Below are positions 9,747 to 18,836 of a stretch of DNA of 45,004 nucleotides, one piece after another. Position 1 is the stretch's first letter, and each line of letters begins with the position of its first letter. A program made the translations under genes and the position numbers. Source of the stretch: Methylophilales bacterium 28-44-11 (GTDB lineage: Bacteria; Pseudomonadota; Gammaproteobacteria; Burkholderiales; Methylophilaceae); NCBI GenBank assembly GCA_002281475.1, contig NCGC01000005.1, positions 1-45,004 on the forward strand, in the 5' to 3' direction. The notes under the pieces were generated by a model. The model was not told the origin of the DNA. It was given only the letters and a program-made list of their open reading frames with translations, and did not search any database.

Positions 9747-10346
9747 ATGCATAAACCAGCTATCACTCAAACACCCATTCACGATATTCTTGCTAATCGT
9801 TGGAGTCCGCGTGCCTATGATGCTAGCAAGCCTGTTTCGCAAACACAAATCATCAGTTTGCTAGAAGCAGCGCGCTGGGCGCCATCCTGTTTTGGCGACC
9901 AACCTTGGCGTTTTGTCGTGTGTGATAAAACGACGAACCCAGAAGCTTGGCAAAAAGCCCTTGATTGCTTGGTGCCTGGCAACCAAGCTTGGGCACAACA
10001 TGCGCCTGTGCTGTTGCTCATTTGTGCGAATACTTTGTTTGGACATAACCAAAAACCAAACCGTTGGGCACCGTATGACACAGGTGCTGCTACAGAAAAT
10101 CTATGCTTGCAAGCTACTGCGTTAGGGTTGGCTGCGCATCAGATGGGTGGTTTTGATGCGACAAAAGCACAAGCAGCGTTTTCTGTGCCAGATACATTTA
10201 CATTGATGGCAATGGTAACGATAGGTGTTGCGACAACTGCTGATAGTTTGCCAGATGATTTACGTGAGCGTGAATTGGCAGCTAGGGAGCGTCGTCCACT
10301 CGGTGAGATGTTTTTTAATGGGGTGTGGGATAAGGCTATTGTTTAA
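9747..10346 (+). CDS. Nitroreductase family protein
   Basis: FMN-dependent oxidoreductase of the nitroreductase fold. The 199-residue sequence begins with the RWSPRAYD motif and SLLEAARWAPSCFGDQPWRF, which form the flavin phosphate-binding region, and has the central GAATENLCLQATALGLAAHQMGG-type helix (near residues 113-135). An AAGGA site lies eight bases before the ATG. Members reduce quinones, nitro compounds or act on unknown metabolites; the substrate cannot be read from the sequence. It follows mutS by 37 bases and may be co-transcribed with it. Confidence 0.85.
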   Translation: MHKPAITQTPIHDILANRWSPRAYDASKPVSQTQIISLLEAARWAPSCFGDQPWRFVVCDKTTNPEAWQKALDCLVPGNQAWAQHAPVLLLICANTLFGHNQKPNRWAPYDTGAATENLCLQATALGLAAHQMGGFDATKAQAAFSVPDTFTLMAMVTIGVATTADSLPDDLRERELAARERRPLGEMFFNGVWDKAIV

Positions 10347-10524
10347 TAGACTGTTTGTGCATATGGCTTGTCGATATAGTGTCTAAGAAGTCACTTTAAA
10401 CCGTATTGTACATATACATAAGTTACATTTTTTTTGTGTCGTATTCTCAGCGTTCATCTACATGTGCAAAGCACTCTGATAGAATGAAAGCTTAATTTTA
10501 ATCAAAATTTATTAGGGGTTTGGT

Positions 10525-10893
10525 ATGGCAGTAGTTGCGTTAAATAAAGAAAATTTTAAAGAGACAATTGAAAATAATCCTTTTGTCATTGTAGATTTTT
10601 GGGCACCTTGGTGTGATCCATGCGTTGCTTTTACGCCTACATTTGAATCTGCTGCTGCGAACAATCCTGACATTGTATTTGGTATGGTGAACACAGAAGC
10701 TGACCCAGAAATCTCAGAATATTTTGAAGTGAATCAAATCCCAGGTATTTTGGTGATTCGTGAACAAGCGGGAATCCATGCACAAGTGGGTGAGATTGGT
10801 GCGCCTGCGTTTGATGAAATCATTAAATGGGCGAGAGACTTTGACATGACGCCAGTACGCGAGTATTACGCTGTCAACAAGCCAAAAGCCTAG
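10525..10893 (+). CDS. Thioredoxin family protein with CDPC active site
   Basis: Thioredoxin-fold protein of 122 residues with active-site Cys30-Asp-Pro-Cys33 in WAPWCDPC and the conserved cis-proline Pro73 (QIPG). Classical thioredoxin has CGPC, so the Gly to Asp change may shift the redox potential or partner choice. The extension beyond a normal thioredoxin is an acidic and aromatic C-terminal tail (about residues 100-122). There is no signal peptide, so it acts in the cytoplasm. It has an AGGGG site upstream, its own 178-base leader region and a strong terminator behind it, so it is probably a single-gene transcript. Not the main TrxA as far as can be judged. Confidence 0.85.
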   Translation: MAVVALNKENFKETIENNPFVIVDFWAPWCDPCVAFTPTFESAAANNPDIVFGMVNTEADPEISEYFEVNQIPGILVIREQAGIHAQVGEIGAPAFDEIIKWARDFDMTPVREYYAVNKPKA

Positions 10894-10914
10894 TTCATTA
10901 TCTATACGTTATAT

Positions 10915-10942
10915 AAAAGCCACGTTAAACGTGGCTTTTTTT
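10915..10942. terminator. Bidirectional intrinsic terminator
   Basis: A stem AAAAGCCACGT / ACGTGGCTTTT with a three-base loop is followed by a T run on the plus strand and preceded by A residues that serve as a T run on the minus strand. It separates the convergent thioredoxin gene and the small membrane protein gene. Confidence 0.9.
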
Positions 10943-10955
10943 ATTAATAGGTGAT

Positions 10956-11303
10956 TTAAAAACCACCTGTAAAGATAATGCGAAATAAATAGTAGGCGCC
11001 GATTGCCATCATGATGTACATGGGAATATCACCGGCTTTGGATTTCTCTGTTTTACTAGGGGAAGAAGTCCATCGATTGAATAACCATCCGGCAAAAATA
11101 ATGACAGGAATCATCAGCATTCCGACCGTGGATTCAAATAACTTTCCGAATAAAGTTTTAATGAGCCCGCCATCTTTAAAAAACTCAATGCCAAGTCCAA
11201 TTAACCCTAACATCATCAGTAAAAAACTGACGATAGACATTATCGTGCTTAACTTACTATTAGGGTCTATCTTTGCGTTCTTGGCATATTTGTTGGGGTC
11301 CAT
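10956..11303 (-). CDS. Small membrane protein of unknown function
   Basis: I do not recognise a family. The 115-residue protein has a polar N-terminus (MDPNKYAKNAKIDPNSK), then hydrophobic segments at about residues 19-42, 57-77 and 94-112, suggesting three membrane spans with a basic, serine-rich loop (about 80-92) between the second and third. A GAGGAG ribosome-binding site sits well placed before the ATG, which supports real translation. It begins 25 bases after the nlpD stop codon, in the place where rpoS lies in many proteobacteria, and ends at a strong terminator, so it is probably the last gene of the surE-pcm-nlpD transcript. Confidence 0.75.
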   Translation of the reverse strand: MDPNKYAKNAKIDPNSKLSTIMSIVSFLLMMLGLIGLGIEFFKDGGLIKTLFGKLFESTVGMLMIPVIIFAGWLFNRWTSSPSKTEKSKAGDIPMYIMMAIGAYYLFRIIFTGGF

Positions 11304-11328
11304 GTGCGCTCCTCATGAAAGCAATACA

Positions 11329-12279
11329 TTAATTCTGTGCCAAGAATTTGGCTGGATCAACTGATTTACCTTGTTGCCTAATCTCGAAATGTAACTTTAC
11401 TGAATTACTATCGGTATTGCCCATTTCTGCAATTTTTTGTCCCGCCGCGACTATTTGGCCTTCTTTTACTAGCAGTTTACTGTTGTGAGCGTACACCGAC
11501 AAAAATGTTTTATTGTGCTTAATAATAATCAGCTTGCCATAGCCACGCAGGTCAGAACCGCTATAAATCACTTTACCACTGCTGGCCGCATTAATGGCTT
11601 GACCCATGGCGCCTGCAATATCCAAGCCTTTATTGGACGCCTCATTAAAACTGGCCACCACTTTGCCATTGGTGGGCCAAATCCACGTGACAGTATCTTC
11701 ACTGATTGCTTTGATTTCACTAGGTTTGGTGGCGGAAGAAGTTGTATCGCTACTCACACTAGGCTTGCTCGCTATCTCTGTAGATTTAGCGGGTGTTTGA
11801 TTTAAGGCTTCTAGGCTATATGGCTCACGAATAGCCTTGGGTTGCGATAAGATAGGCGTCACCGCAGGCGCCGCAGCTTTGGTTTCATTGCTGATAGGTT
11901 CTACTTTGATGGGGGTCACTACGACACCCTCATTTTCAGTCACAGAAACAGGCTTTTCTGTATTGACTATCGCTGCTGGTAAATTTAACTTTTGTCCAAC
12001 GCGGATGGCGTAGGGTGGGCTCAGATTATTCACACTGGCAATTTCTTTATAATCGTAGCCAAACTCTAAACCGATGGCATAGAGCGTATCGCCTTTTTTT
12101 ACGGTATAGCTATTGGGGCGCCAATCAGTACCAGGCTTATCACTACCATTCTCTTTATTGGATGGTGCCGTGGGTTTCTGAGCGCCAGACTCGCGCTCAA
12201 TCACAGGAGCAGGTGGACTTGTGGCACATGCAAAAAGAGATAAGCATGCAATGACGAGTAAAGTTTTTTGTAACATCAT
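11329..12279 (-). CDS. nlpD: Lipoprotein NlpD, LysM and LytM domains
   Basis: Outer-membrane lipoprotein that activates cell-wall amidases at the division septum. The 316-residue precursor has a lipoprotein signal with lipobox Leu-Phe-Ala-Cys18, a LysM peptidoglycan-binding domain (about 57-100), a long Pro/Ser/Thr/Lys-rich linker, and a C-terminal LytM (M23) domain (about 200-313). The zinc ligands are degenerate: the HxxxD site reads NKGLD and the HxH site reads KLH, as in E. coli NlpD, so it should be a regulator rather than an active peptidase. It starts three bases after the pcm stop. Confidence 0.93.
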   Translation of the reverse strand: MMLQKTLLVIACLSLFACATSPPAPVIERESGAQKPTAPSNKENGSDKPGTDWRPNSYTVKKGDTLYAIGLEFGYDYKEIASVNNLSPPYAIRVGQKLNLPAAIVNTEKPVSVTENEGVVVTPIKVEPISNETKAAAPAVTPILSQPKAIREPYSLEALNQTPAKSTEIASKPSVSSDTTSSATKPSEIKAISEDTVTWIWPTNGKVVASFNEASNKGLDIAGAMGQAINAASSGKVIYSGSDLRGYGKLIIIKHNKTFLSVYAHNSKLLVKEGQIVAAGQKIAEMGNTDSNSVKLHFEIRQQGKSVDPAKFLAQN

Positions 12280-12282
12280 AAG

Positions 12283-12954
12283 TTATGCGCTTGTGCCACC
12301 CAATAGGGGCACAAATTTAACTGTTTCTAATTTGGTTTGTTTATATTCTTTAGCACTACGTTCAATTAAATATAACACTTGTGTGCTGGTACCAACCGGG
12401 ATGACCATTCTGCCACCCACTGCAAGCTGCGCCAACAATTCTTCTGGGATATGACTGGCTGCGGCTGTCACAATTATGCCTTGGAATGGCGCATACTCAG
12501 CAAGTCCAATACTACCATCCGCATGGTCTAATTTAACATTGGTGCATTTGAGTGTACGCAAGTGACTGCGCGCCTTCATCACCAACGGGCGGATGCGCTC
12601 AAGCGAAAATACTTCGTCTGCAATGTTGGAAAGGACAGCTGTTTGGTAACCACAACCGGTACCAATTTCTAATACCTTGCCTAAAGCGCCGCCGTTGCGA
12701 AGCACTTCTGTCATGCGGGCTACGGTATAGGGTTGTGAAATGGTTTGTCCAAAACCAATCGGTAGCGAAACGTCTTCATAAGCACGTATCGAAAGGGCTT
12801 CATCTACAAAGATATGGCGTGGAATTTCACCCATGGCGGATAAAACAACTTCGTCTTTAATGCCTTGTTCACGCAGTCGCGTCAACATGCGCTCGCGTGT
12901 GCGAGAGGAGGTCATGCCAATGCCGGATTTAGAGGAAGATCGCAGTAGTGCCAT
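12283..12954 (-). CDS. pcm: Protein-L-isoaspartate O-methyltransferase
   Basis: Repairs aged proteins by methylating L-isoaspartyl residues with S-adenosylmethionine. The 223-residue protein has the family start region ([31 protein letters not shown]) and the SAM-binding motif [16 protein letters not shown]. It lies between surE and nlpD with spacings of five and three bases, the classical stress-survival arrangement. Confidence 0.95.
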   Translation of the reverse strand: MALLRSSSKSGIGMTSSRTRERMLTRLREQGIKDEVVLSAMGEIPRHIFVDEALSIRAYEDVSLPIGFGQTISQPYTVARMTEVLRNGGALGKVLEIGTGCGYQTAVLSNIADEVFSLERIRPLVMKARSHLRTLKCTNVKLDHADGSIGLAEYAPFQGIIVTAAASHIPEELLAQLAVGGRMVIPVGTSTQVLYLIERSAKEYKQTKLETVKFVPLLGGTSA

Positions 12955-12959
12955 GATAA

Positions 12960-13703
12960 TTACTTGCTCATCCAGTCTTTCAACTCGTCTAATTGTCCAT
13001 GCTTGGTTAAATCAACTTGAATGGGAGAAATAGAGACATGGTTGTGCGCAATCGCGTAAAAATCGGTGCCTTCTCCGCCATCATTCGGTTGTCCAGCTGC
13101 ACCTACCCAGTAAACCGTTTCACCACGTGGGGTTTTTAACTGAATCACAGGTTCCGCTTTATGGCGCTTACCCAATCTAGTGATAGAGCGACCTTGAATT
13201 TCTTCATACGGCACATCGGGAACATTGATATTGAGTAAGGGGGGCGATTTTATTTTGGTCTTGGCATATTGCTGCACTAGCTCAACGGTGATGCGAGCAG
13301 CAGTCTCAAAATGGACAGGGTTGTGTTGTGACATGGATACCGCAAACGAGGGGATGCCGAGTAAGTAGCCCTCCATGGCTGCCGCTACAGTACCAGAGTA
13401 TATGGTGTCGTCTCCCATATTGGCACCATCGTTAATGCCGCTGATGACCATGTCGGGCATCTCATCCATCAAGCCCGTGAGTGCGATGTGAACACAATCT
13501 GTGGGTGTACCATTCACGTAAAAAAAACCATTGCTGGCTTTACGTACGCTTAACGGGCGGTCTAAGGTGAGTGAATTGCTGGCGCCACTTCGATTTCGTT
13601 CTGGGGCCACCACCGTGATGTCGGCAATGTTAGCTAAATGTGTGGCAAGGATATTGAGGCCGGGTGCAAAATAGCCGTCATCATTAGAAATTAAAATTCG
13701 CAT
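12960..13703 (-). CDS. surE: 5'/3'-nucleotidase SurE
   Basis: Metal-dependent nucleotidase/exopolyphosphatase of stationary-phase survival. The 247-residue protein begins [10 protein letters not shown] with metal ligands Asp8 and Asp9, Ser39 in RNRSGAS, and the [12 protein letters not shown] motif carrying the conserved Asn. Length is typical. No clear ribosome-binding site is visible before the ATG. It heads the surE-pcm-nlpD series. Confidence 0.95.
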   Translation of the reverse strand: MRILISNDDGYFAPGLNILATHLANIADITVVAPERNRSGASNSLTLDRPLSVRKASNGFFYVNGTPTDCVHIALTGLMDEMPDMVISGINDGANMGDDTIYSGTVAAAMEGYLLGIPSFAVSMSQHNPVHFETAARITVELVQQYAKTKIKSPPLLNINVPDVPYEEIQGRSITRLGKRHKAEPVIQLKTPRGETVYWVGAAGQPNDGGEGTDFYAIAHNHVSISPIQVDLTKHGQLDELKDWMSK

Positions 13704-13822
13704 GCTTTAATTATAATGGTTTTAAGCCGATTGTCAGCGGACAAATCACTTAAAATAAACCTTTTGTTAAGTGCCTGCTTGGCTACATCATTATATGGCG
13801 CGCTGTTCTAAATCGCGCGCAC

Positions 13823-14191
13823 TTACTTATCACTGACTTCACTTTGTGAAAGTGAGTCAATTTTTATCCATTTTGCGTAATAAATCGCACACCCAAAAAA
13901 GACAATACTGAGCAATATTTCTAAACCTGCTAAATAAGCCGACAACCCCTGCTCAGACCATCCACGCACAATACCTTCAGTGAAATAAAGCAAAATCAAC
14001 ATGGAAGCCCATTGATAGGTATAGCGATTCCCTCTTAAAATACCAAATAATGGCAGTAGCAACGGCAGTGTTTTGAGAACAAGCATGCTACCACCTGCTT
14101 TGAAGGGAGCCAGCCAGAGCTCCCAAGCCAAGCATAGCGTAATCAACGCAATTAAACTGACGCTGGCGCCTAAACGTAATGTCTGCATCAT
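13823..14191 (-). CDS. DUF2069 membrane protein
   Basis: Small integral membrane protein resembling the DUF2069 family, function unknown. Four hydrophobic segments can be seen across about 122 residues (near 6-24, 34-48, 56-75 and 85-104), with the family-like NRYTYQWASMLILLYFTEGIVR stretch in the middle. I chose the ATG at 14191, which overlaps the stop of the upstream HugZ-like gene as ATGA, implying translational coupling; a GTG at 14200 is also in frame. The gap after it (119 bases) holds only a weak GC-rich inverted repeat. Confidence 0.78.
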   Translation of the reverse strand: MMQTLRLGASVSLIALITLCLAWELWLAPFKAGGSMLVLKTLPLLLPLFGILRGNRYTYQWASMLILLYFTEGIVRGWSEQGLSAYLAGLEILLSIVFFGCAIYYAKWIKIDSLSQSEVSDK

Positions 14192-14889
14192 ACGCGGCAC
14201 GCCTTTGCCATATCGATAAGCGCAATTCTTGCTTCTTCCGCATTGCTAATGGGTTCTGCAAAAGGAAAACGCAAACGTTGTGACTGTTGCGTCCGTACAT
14301 CAAAACCTAATGGATCAATGCCTATCATTTCTACCCTATCTGTGTTCACTTGATGGTAATGCTGGCAATAAGCGATTAAGTTATGCTGATGATCTGTGTT
14401 CATATGGTCCAAAATACTTGCTTCTTCGATAAATAGCGGTTGCGTGGGCAGTAGGATATCTTCACCATTGATCCAACCCATTTTGCCGAATCCAGCAATA
14501 TAGCGCGCATGCGTGATGTAGAGCGTATAAAAAGTAAAATCATGCATATCAAAATACTGAGCAGCTTGGGGCATGTAACGCAAATAGCGTTCACGCATCA
14601 GTAAGTTATTCTTATCGGTTTGTTCAGCTTTTGCCAATAAGGTAAGTCTGGCATTGGCTTGCAAATCTTCTTCGCCGGCAAATACCAGTAAAGACACATG
14701 GCCGTTATGGATGATGTTTTTGGTATGTTCTGCAATGCTACTGATAAGAATGGTGGGCATGCCTTGGTGGCTTAACACAAAGGGTGCGACAGAGCCAAAA
14801 GGGTAGCCCGCAAACTTTTCTGAATGCGTAGAAAGTATGCCAGATTGTGTACTAAATAAAAACTGTTGTGCTTCTAATGTGAGCGACAT
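14188..14889 (-). CDS. HugZ-like pyridoxamine-phosphate-oxidase-fold protein
   Basis: A 233-residue protein with an N-terminal split-barrel flavin/heme-binding domain of the pyridoxamine phosphate oxidase fold (about residues 5-145) and a C-terminal DUF2470-type domain marked by ILDHMNTDHQHNL (about residues 158-170). This architecture is that of the HugZ family, some members of which degrade heme. No heme uptake genes are near, so heme oxygenase activity is not supported by context. It is coupled to the DUF2069 gene by a four-base overlap and follows wrbA by 17 bases. Confidence 0.8.
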   Translation of the reverse strand: MSLTLEAQQFLFSTQSGILSTHSEKFAGYPFGSVAPFVLSHQGMPTILISSIAEHTKNIIHNGHVSLLVFAGEEDLQANARLTLLAKAEQTDKNNLLMRERYLRYMPQAAQYFDMHDFTFYTLYITHARYIAGFGKMGWINGEDILLPTQPLFIEEASILDHMNTDHQHNLIAYCQHYHQVNTDRVEMIGIDPLGFDVRTQQSQRLRFPFAEPISNAEEARIALIDMAKACRV

Positions 14890-14906
14890 AGTGAAGTTAG
14901 TGCCAT

Positions 14907-15524
<618 letters not shown>

Positions 15525-18500
15525 CTAATCAAAACTAAAACTATACACAACATCCAAAGCATTCTCAGAACCTGCTTTGGTTTCAATTGCAATTCTTTTG
15601 GTGAGCTGATAAGTCAGTTTAGCTACGTTTAACAAACCAAAAATACTTTTTTCATAACCAATGGTCAGTTGTCTTGAAATGCGTTTACCCACATTGACAC
15701 TGTAATCCGTATCACTGGTACCTTTGATGTCTAAACTATCCAAACCCGCCATGTTCGCAATGCGCGATTGCAGAGGCACAGAATCCCCTTGCGACAATAA
15801 GGCGCCAGCGGCAACTGAAAGTAACGCGAGTTCACTATTGCCAGCTTCAGACATGGGCCTGCCAAGTACCAATAAAGAGAGTTTATCGTCATTAGAAGTT
15901 TCCGGTTCTGACACCAATTTCAGCTGCGGTGTTTTTACATCGCCAGTTAATCTCACACCCACTCGTGTTGGTGTGAGATTACGCATCGCCAAAATATTTA
16001 ACCCAGCATTTGAAATGGGACCACTTAAATTGATCTGACCCGTTTCAATGTTCAGTAGTTGCCCATACGCCAAATAAGTGCCATTCACTTCTAATGCGCC
16101 AAACGCCTCTAACTGTTGCAAACTCCCCGCTAATCTCACTTGACCACTCAGCGCGCCGTTGACGCCTTGCCCACGTAGAATAAATTGGCGACTTTCATCG
16201 TAAGGAATAGTGGGCTTATTGCCAAAATCAATGGTGAGTGCACCAAACGTAATGCCAATTTTAGCGCGCGCTTGCGGGTCCTCTTTTCCAATAATGACGA
16301 CGTCATCATCTAATGTGGGTCGGCCAGCTTTCGGTAACTCAAATAATCCACGATGCACCTTAAATTGCCCATCAATCAATGCGCGTTGTCCATTGACATT
16401 CATCTCACCATCGCCACTCACGACGACAAAACGGTCGGTACGTGACAATGCTGTCAATCGATTGGCTTGTACTTTGAGTGACAATTGCAAGGGGCGTTGG
16501 ATAAAGTTTGTTTCTCCTTGCGCATGCAGTGTTCCGGTTTTCCCAGCAAAATCGAGTTGTTTCACAGTAAAGGTCTCATCTAAAAATGAGGCATCTAATA
16601 CGCCATTTTCGAGTGCGATGCCTTGGCTAGGAATAATGACAGACAAGGCACTACCACGTACATAGCCCGCCAATTTTGGAGCACCGAGTGTGCCATTGGC
16701 ATCCATCGCCAAGGACAGCGTGCCCTCTATATTAGTAGTTGTATCATGTAAGGTGAGCCAATTTAAATGTTGCAAATTGGCTTCTGCTTTGAAAGACAAT
16801 GGCGCTTGCTGGCTTAGTACGTAACCATTGGGCGTGCTGGTAAACGAGGTATTCAGTTTGGCTTGCATGGTGCCGGCGTAGTCAGAGGCTAAATTGGCTT
16901 CTGCGCTGAGTTGATTGTTCACCGAAGTCATCTTGAAAGCGAGCGCATTTAAACCCATGGCTTGCTTATTTTGCTTAATCACGTCATGCAGAACAATGTC
17001 GCCACCTGCACGTGTGAGTGAAATATCCATATTGACTTGCTCGGCAAGCTTGATTTGCCAAGCGCCATTCAATGTGAGCGTGTTTTCAGCATGGGTGCTT
17101 GCAAGCCCCAAGTAATCTTGTATGACCTGCACGGGTAATTGTTGTAAACGCCCTTGAGTGCTGAGTACTGCTTTTGTCGAGCGACTACCTGAAGATTGTG
17201 TCCCCGCTGGTTGATAGACAAAAGAATCTAATTGAATTTGACCATCAAGCACTTGCATCAACATATCATTGAGCGTAAACCCTGCTCTAGGACTAAATGA
17301 CATGGGCGCTGGACGTGCTAAACGCAACGTTTTTTCATCTTGACTGACCAAGTTAAGAATAGCGCCTTGCCACTGCTCACCGTTTAATGCTCCCTCAATC
17401 ACGCTTTTTACGCCAAAACTAGGGTCGTTTTCATTTGCGTTTGCAATGTCTATCGCCAATTGATGTTGCGCCAAACTACCGGTTAAATCGAACTTCGCAT
17501 TAATCGGCTTGTTGTCAAAATCTTCTGGGTCGCCATTGGTGAGGCCAACGATTGCAACATTGGAGATGAGTGGATCAGTCTCTATGGTGGAGAACTGTCC
17601 TTTGGCACTCATTTGTTGGATGTGCATTTGGTTAGGTGAACGCAGTTCTTTGCCATCCAATTGATATTGATACCGGTAGCCATCGGCCACATGCATAATC
17701 TCACCATTGGCTTTCAATGCCCCCGAAAATGCTGTCATCACTTGATCTAAAGCTGGTAAATCTGCAACCCAGCGTAAGGTATTTTGATTGTTATCATTGG
17801 CGTCGAGGCCGCCCGATATCTTCAATTGATTGCTTGCAAGTTGAGCATTCAGGTCAACATTGGTGAGTACAAAATCGACCAAGGTAGCCCGCGCATTTAA
17901 TACGAGTGGATGTTGGTTGATATCACTATTGTTTGATTCAACCATGACCTGCATAGGTTGCTGCCCACTGAGTGCGCCATTGGCAATCAGGGAAACATTA
18001 AGTTGTCCGACAAGTTGCGGGTGAATATACTTTGTATCGAGCGCTTTTAGCTGTATTTGCAGACTAGCAGGCATTTGGTCTTGAAGATTAACGTCCGCAT
18101 CTAGTGTGATCAAGTTGCTCTGCTGTGTATCGGTAGCGGGGACTAACAAAAATGGCGTTGATGTAGGCTGGTAGTGATGTAAGGCATGCAGATGCAGTTG
18201 CGCTAGGTTACCGCTGATACCTGCTTTGAGTTGATAAGGTGTGTTTGTGTCTGCTTGTTCTGCCATCAGTGTGCCACGCAATGCAAATGGTTTTTTATTC
18301 TCCATCTCTACTTCAGTGTTCAATTGCCCCCATGGGCTTTCTGCGACTTGCAGTGCAAGGTGAAGGGATTGGTCATTGGCATGCAGCTTGAAGGTGATTG
18401 CCCGCATGGTTTGGGTTTCATCTGCTTGTACAATCACCAGCGCATCAATCAATCCTTTTTCAAGCAAAATAGGCAATGGCAAATCAATGCGTTCGGGCAG

Positions 18501-18836
18501 GGCACGTGCAATGGGATTGTCTTTTGTATCTATTTGTTTGGGTATTTGCGGTTTAAAAGTGAGCGTGGCGCGTTGTGCGTGAAAACGTGAAATAGTGAGT
18601 TCACCAGAGGTATTGAGGCTCAACGACAAGTTAGAGTCAATACGGTCAACGCGCAGTACGGCATTGCCCAAATCCATTTCAAATTCGCTGACGTTGGAAT
18701 ACATCATTAAATTGGCGGCCATGACAATTTGCGGTGTAATGCTAATGCTTAAGCTCATGCAAATAACCAAGCATGTCCTTAACATTCGCCATGATGTTAG
18801 TTTAAGTACGTTTAAATATTGACTGAAAGCTAACAA
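15525..18836 (-). CDS. tamB: Translocation and assembly module inner-membrane component TamB
   Basis: Large periplasm-spanning protein that works with TamA in outer-membrane protein and lipid transport. The 1103-residue sequence has an N-terminal hydrophobic segment (about residues 18-42), a long body of beta-strand repeats, and the C-terminal DUF490 domain (IETGQINLSGPISN..., LVLGRPMSEA..., ending YSFSFD). It is somewhat shorter than the roughly 1250 residues of E. coli TamB. The start is TTG directly after the tamA TAA with a GGGAG site upstream; an ATG at 18785 is an alternative that removes 17 residues. The tamA-tamB order is conserved. Confidence 0.9.
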   Translation of the reverse strand: MLAFSQYLNVLKLTSWRMLRTCLVICMSLSISITPQIVMAANLMMYSNVSEFEMDLGNAVLRVDRIDSNLSLSLNTSGELTISRFHAQRATLTFKPQIPKQIDTKDNPIARALPERIDLPLPILLEKGLIDALVIVQADETQTMRAITFKLHANDQSLHLALQVAESPWGQLNTEVEMENKKPFALRGTLMAEQADTNTPYQLKAGISGNLAQLHLHALHHYQPTSTPFLLVPATDTQQSNLITLDADVNLQDQMPASLQIQLKALDTKYIHPQLVGQLNVSLIANGALSGQQPMQVMVESNNSDINQHPLVLNARATLVDFVLTNVDLNAQLASNQLKISGGLDANDNNQNTLRWVADLPALDQVMTAFSGALKANGEIMHVADGYRYQYQLDGKELRSPNQMHIQQMSAKGQFSTIETDPLISNVAIVGLTNGDPEDFDNKPINAKFDLTGSLAQHQLAIDIANANENDPSFGVKSVIEGALNGEQWQGAILNLVSQDEKTLRLARPAPMSFSPRAGFTLNDMLMQVLDGQIQLDSFVYQPAGTQSSGSRSTKAVLSTQGRLQQLPVQVIQDYLGLASTHAENTLTLNGAWQIKLAEQVNMDISLTRAGGDIVLHDVIKQNKQAMGLNALAFKMTSVNNQLSAEANLASDYAGTMQAKLNTSFTSTPNGYVLSQQAPLSFKAEANLQHLNWLTLHDTTTNIEGTLSLAMDANGTLGAPKLAGYVRGSALSVIIPSQGIALENGVLDASFLDETFTVKQLDFAGKTGTLHAQGETNFIQRPLQLSLKVQANRLTALSRTDRFVVVSGDGEMNVNGQRALIDGQFKVHRGLFELPKAGRPTLDDDVVIIGKEDPQARAKIGITFGALTIDFGNKPTIPYDESRQFILRGQGVNGALSGQVRLAGSLQQLEAFGALEVNGTYLAYGQLLNIETGQINLSGPISNAGLNILAMRNLTPTRVGVRLTGDVKTPQLKLVSEPETSNDDKLSLLVLGRPMSEAGNSELALLSVAAGALLSQGDSVPLQSRIANMAGLDSLDIKGTSDTDYSVNVGKRISRQLTIGYEKSIFGLLNVAKLTYQLTKRIAIETKAGSENALDVVYSFSFD

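Noticed and set aside
10347..10524. A possible riboswitch or small RNA ahead of the thioredoxin gene
   Set aside because: The spacer is AT rich with no conserved structure that I can recognise and no clear stem with a terminator.
13798..13820. A GCGCGC inverted repeat behind the DUF2069 gene
   Set aside because: The six-base stem has an 11-base loop and no T run on the minus strand, too weak to call a terminator.
16210..16665. A 151-residue plus-strand open frame within tamB
   Set aside because: It is antisense to a well-supported gene, lacks a ribosome-binding site and shows no family motif.
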